Shown: positions 56,270-63,998 of the stretch, in pieces
Position numbering within the stretch: the stretch's first letter is position 1
Layout: every line of letters starts with the position of its first letter
Source: Alphaproteobacteria bacterium
GTDB taxonomy: Bacteria > Pseudomonadota > Alphaproteobacteria > Puniceispirillales > Puniceispirillaceae
Direction: 5' to 3'
Assembly (NCBI GenBank): GCA_016779005.1
Contig: JADHOL010000007.1
Span: 33,043-97,042, forward strand
DNA length: 64,000 nt
The notes under the pieces: generated by a model
The model's input: only the letters and a program-made list of their open reading frames with translations
Told to the model about the DNA's origin: nothing
Databases searched by the model: none
Made by a program: the position numbers and the translations under genes

Positions 56270-56621
56270 AACTCGTTTTGTCCTTTTTAAATTCTTCTGC
56301 GTAGATTGGCGGTTTTAGGGCTGTTTTGCAAAAATGTCAATCAAATTATGGTTTAGTCACTCGCACAAGCCAAATCGATAGAATATCGATCTTAAGAACC
56401 CATTAAGACCATAATCTTTAGCATTCTAAATGCAATAATTTATTCTAGCTCAGACAAGTTCTCCCTTAGGCAAGTTCCAATTCGGAGCTTTATGAAAATC
56501 TGAAAATATTATCCTAAAAAATAGTTATGTATTAGAAAAGTTTTTTAATTTTAGTATCTTTTAAAACACATATATTTGATGTAGTTCGTCATTTTTCTGT
56601 TCTTAAAAAAGAAGTTTGCCA
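56270..56621. other. Intergenic region upstream of rpmH
   Basis: About 350 bases without a gene. It contains the divergent promoters of rpmH and the small membrane protein gene. An inverted repeat ATCGATA-GAA-TATCGAT lies at 56374-56390. It includes two ATCGAT cores but does not match the catabolic-operator flanks. I see no DnaA-box cluster, so I do not call an origin here. Confidence 0.5.
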
Positions 56622-57074
56622 ATGAATATGTTTAATAGATGCAAACATTTTATTTATCGCTTTAAGGCCCAACTATTATTATCTTTATTCGCGTTATCAT
56701 TTGGCTCATATATTTTCCTATTAGTATCAGGTGCACCTATTTTTGCTCAGGCGTTATGCGCATTTTGGCTGGCAGTGCAATTTGCCGCCGTAATATGCCA
56801 CGTCCAAAGTAAACGCTGGGAATCCAATTTTATTGCAGAAAAAAAACAAGAATCTGAAAAACGGATACATGACATTAGAAGTAATATTGCGCCTGCTTTT
56901 CTGTTAATCGATTCTGCCAAAGCACATTCCAAATCTGGTAACGCTGATGCATTGGAACAGCTTGATCACTACCTTTGGCAAGTGATTGAAAAAGTGGCTT
57001 ACAATGAAAACAACATGGCCTCAGACGTTCAATATTCACCTAAGCTATTTATTCAATCCAACGATCGGCTGTGA
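56622..57074 (+). CDS. Small membrane protein of unknown function
   Basis: 150 residues from the ATG at 56622. Two hydrophobic segments (about residues 14-33 and 38-58) are followed by a cytoplasmic helical tail of about 85 residues. The tail begins ESEKRIHDIRSNIAPAFLLIDSA, which looks like the histidine-containing dimerisation helix of sensor kinases (H-D-x-R), but there is no ATPase domain. I do not recognise a family. It is convergent with gpt and overlaps its 3' end by 30 bases. Confidence 0.6.
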   Translation: MNMFNRCKHFIYRFKAQLLLSLFALSFGSYIFLLVSGAPIFAQALCAFWLAVQFAAVICHVQSKRWESNFIAEKKQESEKRIHDIRSNIAPAFLLIDSAKAHSKSGNADALEQLDHYLWQVIEKVAYNENNMASDVQYSPKLFIQSNDRL

Positions 57075-57524
57075 TGGTTGTGGCTCAAGGTCCCATGGAA
57101 AATATATCCATGTATCTTGAGATACTTCAGTTACAAACGTATCAACAATTGGCCGTCCAAGGGGTTTTGCGTAAACGGTAGCAAAATGGGCTTTTGGTAA
57201 AAGCTGGCGTAGCACTTTGCCTGTCTCGCCAGTATCAACTAGGTCGTCTACAATCAGCCAGCCTGTGCCATCACCAGCGCTCGCAGGTGCTTTTAAAACC
57301 TTTACCTCGCTCTGGGAATTTCCGTGATAAGAGGCCAAACAGGCTGTGTCAATTAACCTGACCTCTAATTCGCGTGCGATTATGGCAGCAGGAACAAGCC
57401 CCCCTCTTGTAACCGCGACAATCCCCTCAAATGGACCAATTTCAAGCATTCGCCATGCAAGTGCTTTTGAGGTTCGGTGTAATTCTTCCCAAGATACAGG
57501 AAACGATTTTTGTGTTGGTTTCAT
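57045..57524 (-). CDS. gpt: Xanthine phosphoribosyltransferase
   Basis: 159-residue type I phosphoribosyltransferase. PRPP loop WLIVDDLVDTGETGKVLRQLLP (about 89-110), N-terminal VAVTRGGLVPAAIIARELEVR, and a C-terminal WIYFPWDLEPQ typical of Gpt. It salvages xanthine and guanine to nucleotides at the membrane periphery or cytosol. Single-gene unit next to the tRNA-Arg insertion site. Confidence 0.92.
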   Translation of the reverse strand: MKPTQKSFPVSWEELHRTSKALAWRMLEIGPFEGIVAVTRGGLVPAAIIARELEVRLIDTACLASYHGNSQSEVKVLKAPASAGDGTGWLIVDDLVDTGETGKVLRQLLPKAHFATVYAKPLGRPIVDTFVTEVSQDTWIYFPWDLEPQPSQPIVGLNK

Positions 57525-57719
57525 AATGTGAGCTTACCGGTTAGCAGAATGTCTGCAGACGATACCCTATTAATACTGAAATTTGAACGTAATTATTAAA
57601 CTCAGCGAAAAGAAATCCTAATTCTATTCCAAATTATCCATCAACCACAGTCGTTAAGAAAAATATTTTGGGCAGATAGCTTGTTTTTAGACTCAAACTT
57701 AGATAACAATTGCGACCAC

Positions 57720-57796
57720 GCGCTCGTAGCTCAGCTGGATAGAGCACTAGACTACGAATCTAGGGGTCAGGAGTTCGAATCTTCTCGAGCGCGCCA
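57720..57796 (+). tRNA. tRNA-Arg (anticodon ACG)
   Basis: 77-base tRNA with all arms: acceptor GCGCTCG/CGAGCGC, D-arm GCTC...GAGC, anticodon stem CTAGA/TCTAG with ACG at 57754-57756, T-arm AGGAG-TTCGAAT-CTTCT and encoded CCA. It is intact, and an integrase gene starts 103 bases downstream, so its 3' end is the likely attachment site of that element. Confidence 0.97.
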
Positions 57797-57862
57797 TTTT
57801 TCCCTAATTAATTCAGACTGTTATCGGTTAGGGTAATAGTTTGGTTTATGTAAAGTGCAGTT

Positions 57863-57883
57863 TTTGACACAGATTTGACACAG
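57863..57883 (+). repeat. Direct repeat upstream of the integrase gene
   Basis: TTTGACACAG occurs twice, at 57863-57872 and 57874-57883, eleven bases apart (about one helical turn), between the tRNA-Arg 3' end and the integrase ATG. Direct repeats here are typical of integrase arm-binding or excisionase sites. Each also contains TTGACA, but I see no properly spaced -10, so a simple promoter is not obvious. Confidence 0.5.
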
Positions 57884-57898
57884 TAAAAGGTCAAGTCG

Positions 57899-58879
57899 AT
57901 GGGAAGTGTCCGTAAAAGGGGTAAAACTTGGAATGCTCAAGTAAGGGTCTCAGGTTGGAGAAGTTTTACTAAATCATTTAAGTCCAAATCTGATGCATTA
58001 TGCTGGATTAAAGCATTAGAAAATAATCTAAAAAGCACCGATATACCTAAAGTAAATATTGGAAATATTACTCTCAAAGATCTACTCCAAAGATACGCTA
58101 CAGAGATGTCATTGCATCTAATAGGGTCTGAGGTGCAAATATATGTTCTAAACTTTTATGCAAGGCATCCTATCGCTCAAATCAAACTTTCGGACCTAAC
58201 CGAACGCCATTTTGAATATCTACGTGATGAAAGATTGAAACAGGTTAAACATGGAACCGTACATGCACAATTTATGCTTTTGAAAAGGGTGTTTAGGACG
58301 GCAACTTTTAAATGGGGTTATGGAATTCCTAAAAACCCTATTGAGCAATTACAACTCCCCCCTACTCATAAATCGCGTAAACGAAGGTTAGTTGGTAATG
58401 AAAAAGAACGCCTACTCTATGCCGCTTGCTCTCAGAAGAATATCTATATTGCCTATATTATTGAATTCGCAATCGAGACGGGAATGCGTCGTTCTGAAAT
58501 ATTAAAACTTAGATGGCATGATATTGATTTTACGAATGGATTTGCTTTTCTTTATGACACTAAAAATGGTGAAGATAGAAAAGTGCCTCTCACTAAAAGG
58601 TGCATGAAACTCCTTCAAAAGGTGCCTCAGAGTCATGAAAAGGTATTTCCTATTACTGCGAACTGTTTACGTCTTGCATGGGGCAGAGCACGTGCAAAAG
58701 CAGAAATAAAGGATTTACGATTTCATGATTTGAGACATGAGGCGGTTTCAAGGTTCTTTGAGATGGGAATGTCAGTTCCTGAAGTTGCACTCATATCTGG
58801 GCATAAGGACGTCAGACAGTTGTTACGATATACTCACTTGAATCCAACCAATATATTCAAGAAGTATGAAGAGTTCTAG
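57899..58879 (+). CDS. Tyrosine recombinase/phage-type integrase
   Basis: 326-residue integrase. An N-terminal arm-type segment of about 50 residues (MGSVRKRGKTWNAQVRVSG) is followed by a SAM-like core-binding domain (about 55-150) and a catalytic domain with R197 (ETGMRR), K228 (RKVPL), H276-x-x-R279 (FHDLRH), H302 (SGHKD) and nucleophile Y311 (RYTHL). All six catalytic positions are present, so it appears active. Next to tRNA-Arg it should promote site-specific integration there. No excisionase or transfer genes are seen beside it. Confidence 0.95.
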   Translation: MGSVRKRGKTWNAQVRVSGWRSFTKSFKSKSDALCWIKALENNLKSTDIPKVNIGNITLKDLLQRYATEMSLHLIGSEVQIYVLNFYARHPIAQIKLSDLTERHFEYLRDERLKQVKHGTVHAQFMLLKRVFRTATFKWGYGIPKNPIEQLQLPPTHKSRKRRLVGNEKERLLYAACSQKNIYIAYIIEFAIETGMRRSEILKLRWHDIDFTNGFAFLYDTKNGEDRKVPLTKRCMKLLQKVPQSHEKVFPITANCLRLAWGRARAKAEIKDLRFHDLRHEAVSRFFEMGMSVPEVALISGHKDVRQLLRYTHLNPTNIFKKYEEF

Positions 58880-58930
58880 TAATTTTCCAGATCCTGCAGC
58901 AAATCACCCCACCTCTACAAGAACATGCTA

Positions 58931-59293
58931 TCAATAGCAGAGAACGCTATCCGATTTAATTGACTCTTCAACTAGTTTATCAGGCATTGCAAACTCTGCT
59001 TTATATCCATTTAGAAGTGTCTCATCGTAACCTCTTGCCTTAGCAGACATTCCTGAGACAAAAGTGGTTACATTTGAATTTTTTAGATTTTCAAGATGTT
59101 CGTATAAATCCCCAGTACCTTGACCAACTATCTCACCAGCACTTTTGCAATTAAGTATGTGTACTCCGTCTGCAGCGAGAAAAATAGTTACTTCATGTCC
59201 GCTTTTTTCTGCAGCAAGAGCGACCATTAAACCTAAAGTCACTTTGTTTTTAAATTCTAAATCACTGTGAATATGAACGAGTACTTTAGACAT
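58931..59293 (-). CDS. DsrE-family protein
   Basis: 120-residue protein of the DsrE/DsrF-like fold: SKVLVHIHSDLEFKNKVTLGLMVALAAEKSGHEVTIFLAADGV, then a C-terminal region without the sulfur-carrying cysteine of true DsrE (the only cysteines are in LNCKSAG and the terminal VLCY). It may be a stand-alone sulfur-relay or peroxiredoxin-like protein. It is convergent with the integrase, and GGAGAG precedes the ATG. It is not clear whether it belongs to the mobile element or the core. Confidence 0.8.
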   Translation of the reverse strand: MSKVLVHIHSDLEFKNKVTLGLMVALAAEKSGHEVTIFLAADGVHILNCKSAGEIVGQGTGDLYEHLENLKNSNVTTFVSGMSAKARGYDETLLNGYKAEFAMPDKLVEESIKSDSVLCY

Positions 59294-59508
59294 TTTCTCT
59301 CCTTAAAATTTTAAAAAAATTGTTTTTAGCATACCATCATATTCAACTTTAAAGGAGAACTAATGCACAAAGAAAGTGCAACACATTAAAAATATACGAG
59401 GCGTTTTCAGATTAATTCAATACGCCCTTACTAAATTAATAAACCACTCTAAAAAATAATATTAGAATTGGTTGAGCAAAGTTCTACTTTAAATTAAGAA
59501 GTTTTCAT

Positions 59509-59598
59509 GGAGAGGTGGCAGAGTGGTTGAATGTGGCGGTCTCGAAAACCGTTGTACGCGAAAGCGTACCGAGGGTTCGAATCCCTCTCTCTCCGCCA
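59509..59598 (+). tRNA. tRNA-Ser (anticodon CGA)
   Basis: 90-base class II tRNA: acceptor GGAGAGG/TCTCTCC, long variable arm (TACGCGAAAGCGTA), anticodon CGA at 59543-59545, T-arm GAGGG-TTCGAAT-CCCTC and encoded CCA. It lies between the DsrE-like gene and the nuclease genes, and could be a second insertion site in this region. Confidence 0.96.
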
Positions 59599-59641
59599 GT
59601 TAAAAACCTGATTAAATATTATTGGTATTAGGAATAAAAAA

Positions 59642-59737
59642 ATGTCACTCATAAACGTTAGAATAAATCCTTTTTTGATTATACGTTTAATTAGATTGAT
59701 TATGAGACTTTTTTTAAAATTAAAAAGAAGAAGGTAA
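59642..59737 (+). CDS. Candidate 31-residue basic small protein
   Basis: Short frame with AGGA nine bases before the ATG. The product is amphipathic and cationic: a hydrophobic middle (PFLIIRLIRLIMRLFLKL) followed by KRRR. It could be a membrane-active small protein or a chance frame. The remainder of the 367-base gap between tRNA-Ser and the first nuclease gene holds nothing else I recognise. Confidence 0.3.
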   Translation: MSLINVRINPFLIIRLIRLIMRLFLKLKRRR

Positions 59738-59965
59738 TAAAATCCTTATCTTGTTTGGAACCTATAACTGAACATAAGTTCTTTAGAATTACAAAAGCGA
59801 TTTAGTAACCTTTGCTTTTCAAGCAGGTCCTCTGCGATAAAATATGATAGAGTTGAGGTATGTCCATACCTCTGTTCCTTTCAGAGGTATTTATATGGTT
59901 GAAATTTGTAGGAAATATCTTGCGCGTGTTATAAATGTCTCATGAGCACTAAATAGGGTCAGCAA

Positions 59966-60652
59966 ATGAGAGTTATCAGTTGGAATTGCAATCTAAATTT
60001 TAGAGCAAAATTTGATATAATCTCAGCGTTAAAACCAAATTTATTAATTGTTCAAGAGTGCGAACAACTCCCCAAAGATTATTTTCCAAATGCAGAATAT
60101 TTGTGGGTTGGTCGAAATCCAAAGAAAGGATTAGGCGTTCTTATTTTTGATGGTCATGGGAGCATATCACCCGAATATGACAATAAATATATTGAGTTTC
60201 TGCCAATCAATTCTGATTTTGGTCACATGTTATGTGTATGGGCATTTAATCATCGAGCAAAAAAATATGGTGAAGATGTAAAAGGGCATATTCTACAGGC
60301 GCTAGAAAAATATGAACCTATGCTGGCAGATGAAAACACAATTGGTGTTTTAGGTGATTTCAATAATTCAATAGTTTGGGATAAACCAAAATCCTCACTG
60401 ACATTTCAGAAAGTAGCGGGAAAATTTGAAGCGTTTGAAATGTTCAGCGCCTACCACAAATCAAGCGGTGAGAACTTTGGTGATGAAACCAAAGCGACAC
60501 TGTATCACACAAAGAAACAAGAAAAGACTTACCATATCGACTACATGTTCACTCGCAAAAATGCGACTGTAGAGATAGGTAACTATGAGGATTGGATTCA
60601 ATATAGTGACCACATGCCACTTGTCATAAATTTATCTAATGAGAGTATATAA
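59966..60652 (+). CDS. Endonuclease/exonuclease/phosphatase-fold protein, first of a tandem pair
   Basis: 228-residue EEP-superfamily protein (Mg-dependent phosphodiester hydrolase, DNase I-like fold). N in VISWNCN (residue 7), E in LLIVQECEQLP, N/D in VLGDFNNS, H-x-D in YHIDYMF and D-H in YSDHMPLVI are all present. Substrates in the superfamily range from DNA/RNA to phosphoinositides. No signal peptide, so cytoplasmic. It is two bases from a second EEP gene. Confidence 0.88.
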   Translation: MRVISWNCNLNFRAKFDIISALKPNLLIVQECEQLPKDYFPNAEYLWVGRNPKKGLGVLIFDGHGSISPEYDNKYIEFLPINSDFGHMLCVWAFNHRAKKYGEDVKGHILQALEKYEPMLADENTIGVLGDFNNSIVWDKPKSSLTFQKVAGKFEAFEMFSAYHKSSGENFGDETKATLYHTKKQEKTYHIDYMFTRKNATVEIGNYEDWIQYSDHMPLVINLSNESI

Positions 60653-60654
60653 AT

Positions 60655-61332
60655 ATGAAAGTTGTATCTTGGAATATGAACAAGAGAAAAGAAGGGTGTT
60701 GGGAATGGTTGCTTGAAACTCATGACCCAGATTTTGTGATGGTGCAAGAAGCAAGTCCCCTACCATCAACAATTACCGCCTCGGTTAGAACTACAACTAA
60801 GAAGTCAAATCGCACAATTTTTTACTCTAAGACCGAAACCCATGCTCCGATTAAAATAGAGTCAGATGAAGGCATGGGTTTATTAGTAACACAGCATTTG
60901 GATCTATTTTTTATAACAGTTTATGCAAATTTGGACTTCAAACCAGTTAACCCACCATTATTGGGATTTATTTCAAAATTTGTGACTAACCTGCGACGGC
61001 GTCATAATTCCAAACACATTATTATTGCTGGTGATTTCAATATGGACCGCAGAATGGATGACAACCCAACAGGCACTAAATTCTCTCTTAAAGATACATA
61101 CCCAACAAATAACTTCTTTGATGCAATTTTAGACATGGGTTTTCATGATTGCATGAGAAAATTTAACAGTGAACCTGTCCAGACCCACCGTAATCCAAAA
61201 AGTAAATTTCCATGGGAACTTGATCACATGTTTGTCACGGATGATTTATACAAATGTCTTAAAGAAATTCATGTTCCCGAAGTATCAAAGTTGAGTGACC
61301 ATGATCCCATTATTGCCAACTTTGATTTTTAA
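60655..61332 (+). CDS. Endonuclease/exonuclease/phosphatase-fold protein, second of a tandem pair
   Basis: 225-residue EEP protein. VVSWNMNK (N), VMVQEASPL (E), IIIAGDFNMDRR (D, N), WELDHMFV (D, H) and LSDHDPIIANF (D, H) give a full catalytic set. It shares the fold but not close sequence with the first copy, suggesting two partners or two substrates rather than a recent duplication. A zinc-ribbon gene begins 28 bases downstream. Confidence 0.88.
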   Translation: MKVVSWNMNKRKEGCWEWLLETHDPDFVMVQEASPLPSTITASVRTTTKKSNRTIFYSKTETHAPIKIESDEGMGLLVTQHLDLFFITVYANLDFKPVNPPLLGFISKFVTNLRRRHNSKHIIIAGDFNMDRRMDDNPTGTKFSLKDTYPTNNFFDAILDMGFHDCMRKFNSEPVQTHRNPKSKFPWELDHMFVTDDLYKCLKEIHVPEVSKLSDHDPIIANFDF

Positions 61333-61360
61333 ACTCTGCCGAGCAGTATTTGGAGAATGT

Positions 61361-61558
61361 ATGTCAGGGTGTTTCTCCATGAGAGTTAGAACCAAGGAAT
61401 GTTATGTCTGTAATGACGCAAAGCAGGTACTGTATCGATGTCGATACGACGATTTGAAGGATTGGGTGTTTCTGTGCGGAAAATGTTTGGTCGGGGTTAA
61501 ATCACGATTTGAGGAGACCTACCAATACGGTGGCACTTGGAAGAGTAGGAAGAAATAG
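61361..61558 (+). CDS. Small zinc-ribbon protein
   Basis: 65 residues from the ATG at 61361, chosen because GGAG lies five bases upstream. C14-x-x-C17 (ECYVCND) and C39-x-x-C42 (LCGKC) form a probable zinc ribbon, with RCRYDDLKDWVF between. It lies just after the EEP pair and may be a partner. I recall similar hypothetical proteins from marine bacteria and cyanobacteria, but no function. Confidence 0.7.
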   Translation: MSGCFSMRVRTKECYVCNDAKQVLYRCRYDDLKDWVFLCGKCLVGVKSRFEETYQYGGTWKSRKK

Positions 61559-61965
61559 GCGATTATTGTAGTCGCCAATTGTCCAATAGAGACGCCCTCA
61601 AAAACAAAATCAACTCATCTCTCAATAAAACACCTTATTATCATATATTAGTGGTTTAGGGATTGGAGTGAGTTCCACCAATAATATCTTATTGAAGAGA
61701 TTGAGGAGTAATATGGAAGCAAAAAGAAAATAAGATACTGTATTATCAACCAAAATATAAAAAAGTGGTATTATTTTGAAACTGATTATAGAACATATAA
61801 ACTATAATTACTTTTCATAATTTATTCAATTTATTCAATAAATTACAATCATTAAAATGAATCGATTTATAACTGATTATATTTTAATAAAATCGTATTT
61901 AATTATAATTAGATTTTGATACAGTTGAGGTATGAAACACATCCTCTCTACCATTACTGTATTAT
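61559..61965. other. AT-rich intergenic stretch
   Basis: About 400 bases, strongly AT-rich, between the zinc-ribbon gene and the GIY-YIG remnant. A weak five-base inverted repeat (GGCGA/TCGCC) lies at 61558-61576. I see no gene, tRNA or clear terminator. Confidence 0.5.
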
Positions 61966-62280
61966 TCATTCTCCTTTTTGAATTAATTTTGGGATTACAT
62001 AGAAATCATGAATATAAACACAAAACTGATCACCACTTCTCATTCCAGAACAATCAGAAACCATCTAAGATAAAGGACTTCTTTTCTCTAATGACTTTTG
62101 TAATCCACTTATTCGTATGTAAATAAATTTATCCTCTTTATCCCAAACTGAGTAGATTATAGAACCATTATTTGAAATGTATTTTCGTGGATCTTCTGCG
62201 AAACTTATTGGTTTTATTGAATTATCAAAAATTTTGGATAAATCATATCCATCTAGAATGTAGTTAGTATTATTTATCAC
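61966..62280 (-). pseudogene. GIY-YIG nuclease remnant with internal stop
   Basis: Reading starts at GTG 62280 (GTGA overlap with the HNH gene) and gives IIYSVWDKEDKFIYIRISG, the GIY-YIG N-terminal pattern with the YIG glycine replaced by arginine. A TAG stop follows after PLS, 71 codons in. The same frame then continues with MVSDCSGMRSGDQFCVYIHD and FYVIPKLI before a TGA; RSGDQFC is typical of this family's second half. So one in-frame nonsense codon splits a single gene, and the lost YIG glycine supports decay. Read-through of TAG is possible but less likely. A plus-strand frame across the same bases is a shadow. Confidence 0.75.
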
Positions 62281-62807
62281 ACCCTATTCCCCTTTTTTGA
62301 ATTACAAGAAAAACAAAGAGGTTGAATATTTGAAATATCATTTGAACCTTGCTTTTGCCCAGGCAATGGATTGATTGGTATAATATGATCGGCAGTCCAA
62401 GGAACTTTTTTATGTTTAGGTAATGGTATATCAGACCATTTCCTTTTACACATAGGACATGCGTCAAATTTTTTTAAAAGATCATTAAATTCTTTTTGTG
62501 TAAACTTTCCACCTGCTTCAAGTAATCTTGCTCTTCTTTTATGTGAGAATTCATATTTATTACATTCTTTACATGCAGAGAAATATGTTCCCGTTGATCT
62601 TCTGGTAAAATTTGTCACTGGTAAAAATCTCATACATTTGTAGCATGTTCTGTCTTTTTCAGTATGAAATAATCTTTTACCTTTGTTTTCTAGTTTCTTT
62701 TTCTGAACTTCTTCATTGCAATCCATACACATTTTATATCTAAGTCCATCTTTTCTTAGAATAAACTCATCTTCATTTTTTTCTGATTTACATAGATAAC
62801 AAATCAT
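62277..62807 (-). CDS. HNH endonuclease with N-terminal zinc-finger pairs
   Basis: 176-residue protein. Two cysteine clusters at the N-terminus (CYLCKSEK...CMDC and CYKCMRFL...CKEC), a linker, then the HNH domain: CPMCKRKW, TADHIIPINP and SNIQPLCFSCNSKKGNR, with the metal-binding D-H and N residues and C-x-x-C pairs intact. It resembles phage- and plasmid-type HNH nucleases. It is coupled to the GIY-YIG remnant by a four-base GTGA overlap. Confidence 0.88.
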   Translation of the reverse strand: MICYLCKSEKNEDEFILRKDGLRYKMCMDCNEEVQKKKLENKGKRLFHTEKDRTCYKCMRFLPVTNFTRRSTGTYFSACKECNKYEFSHKRRARLLEAGGKFTQKEFNDLLKKFDACPMCKRKWSDIPLPKHKKVPWTADHIIPINPLPGQKQGSNDISNIQPLCFSCNSKKGNRV

Positions 62808-63095
62808 TTTTAGAAAATAACATAAGACAATAAAGTTGTGAATTATTGTCAGTTTTGGTCGAAATTATAAGAGTTTGAGTTGTGATGGAGAGGGTTTTTG
62901 TCCAAAACAGTATGGATATCCAAGACCAACATCAAAACTCTTTTAATAAAAAACTAGAAAAGAATAAAATTTGATGAGAAAAGAATTAAAATTATTTTAT
63001 AAAGTGATTAGTTTTGAAACTTTAATTTGGATAATCCTATTCGTAGGGTTTTTCTATTTTATTTGATTTTGGATAAGAAGTGGGGGGTGTAAACT

Positions 63096-63809
63096 TTGAT
63101 TTATGTAATATCCTTCATTTCTATACTCATTTTACTGAAAATATCACCACCAATATTTCGGTTCATTCAGTACAGAAATTCCTCCTATTACAAAATTACA
63201 AAGAACAAATTCTCTAAACTCAATAAAGGTGAGTTGGGTGAATATCTTATTTGGAAAGAACTTCAGAAGTTTGAGTTAGGTGGAGGAAAGTTTTTATTCA
63301 ATTTGTATATACCTAAACCAAATGAAGAAACTACTGAGATTGATGTGGTTCTTCTTCATCCAAAAGGTTTATTTGTGATTGAAAGTAAGAATTATAATGG
63401 ATGGATATTTGGAAGTGAAAATAATCTGAATTGGACACAGATTTTACCGATGGGTAAAGGAAAAGAAGGTAATAAAGAACAGTTTTATAATCCTTTAAGA
63501 CAAAATGGAACTCACATTAAACATCTGAAAAGAATTTTGAATGATAGTGTTCCAATGTGGTCTATCATTGTATTTTCTGATGAGTGTACTTTTAAGGATG
63601 TAAAGGTATCATCAGATAAACAATTTAGGGTGATACAACTTCACCAACTAAAATCCGCTGTGAATAAACTCATCAAACAAACGAAAAAGGATTTATTTTC
63701 TTATTCAGACGTTCAATGGATGTATGATGAACTTCACCCCTTTACAAATACGGATGATGAAGTGAAAAATCTACATATTGAGACATTGTATAAAAATAAG
63801 AAAACCTAA
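63096..63809 (+). CDS. Membrane-anchored NERD-domain nuclease-like protein
   Basis: 237-residue protein with an N-terminal membrane segment (residues 2-20) and a NERD domain from about residue 45: KGELGEYLIWKEL, EIDVVLLHPKGLFVIESKNYNGWIFG (D...E-x-K nuclease pattern), then a QFYNPLRQNGTHIKHLKRIL segment. The start is TTG with GGGGGG upstream. NERD domains are predicted nucleases. An anchored stand-alone form could face incoming DNA at the inner membrane; that role is inference. Confidence 0.85.
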   Translation: MIYVISFISILILLKISPPIFRFIQYRNSSYYKITKNKFSKLNKGELGEYLIWKELQKFELGGGKFLFNLYIPKPNEETTEIDVVLLHPKGLFVIESKNYNGWIFGSENNLNWTQILPMGKGKEGNKEQFYNPLRQNGTHIKHLKRILNDSVPMWSIIVFSDECTFKDVKVSSDKQFRVIQLHQLKSAVNKLIKQTKKDLFSYSDVQWMYDELHPFTNTDDEVKNLHIETLYKNKKT

Positions 63810-63823
63810 AATGTCTGAGGTTT
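63802..63823. terminator. Weak bidirectional terminator
   Basis: AAACCT/AGGTTT six-base stem with a ten-base loop. It is followed by AGTTTTATT on the plus strand and by TTCTTATTTTT on the minus strand. It lies between the convergent NERD gene and the right-edge gene. Confidence 0.5.
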
Positions 63824-63827
63824 AGTT

Positions 63828-63998
63828 TTATTCGCAGTTTTTCTTGGACATTATGCCACGTAAATATATTTCTCTTTGATTTGCTGCACTTATTGCCTGA
63901 CCTGCATTTTCGTAAGTTGCCCAGATGCCAATTGGGAATACCATTAATCTGCCAGCATTACTCCAGTTCACACCTTTTTCACTTTCTGCTTCCTCAAT
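63828..63998 (-). CDS. 3' part of an unrecognised gene, cut by the window edge
   Basis: An open minus-strand frame enters from the right edge and ends at TAA 63828-63830, giving the last 56 residues. They include VNWSNAGRLMVFPIGIWATY and end REIYLRGIMSKKNCE. I do not recognise the family, and a single long frame without stops in this AT-rich DNA supports that it is real. Confidence 0.6.
   Translation of the reverse strand: MEEAESEKGVNWSNAGRLMVFPIGIWATYENAGQAISAANQREIYLRGIMSKKNCE

Noticed and set aside
56270..56621. Possible origin of replication beside rpmH
   Set aside because: dnaA/dnaN are not nearby, no cluster of DnaA boxes is visible, and alphaproteobacterial origins usually lie near hemE or parAB.
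57720..59598. tRNA-Ser 3' end as the second attachment site of the tRNA-Arg integrase
   Set aside because: The shared stretch is only the universal GGTTCGAATC/AGTTCGAATC T-loop; the acceptor ends differ.
61932..62126. 64-residue plus-strand frame with a hydrophobic start (LSTITVLFILLFELILG)
   Set aside because: It overlaps antisense to the GIY-YIG coding sequence, whose family motifs are clear on the other strand, so the frame is a shadow.
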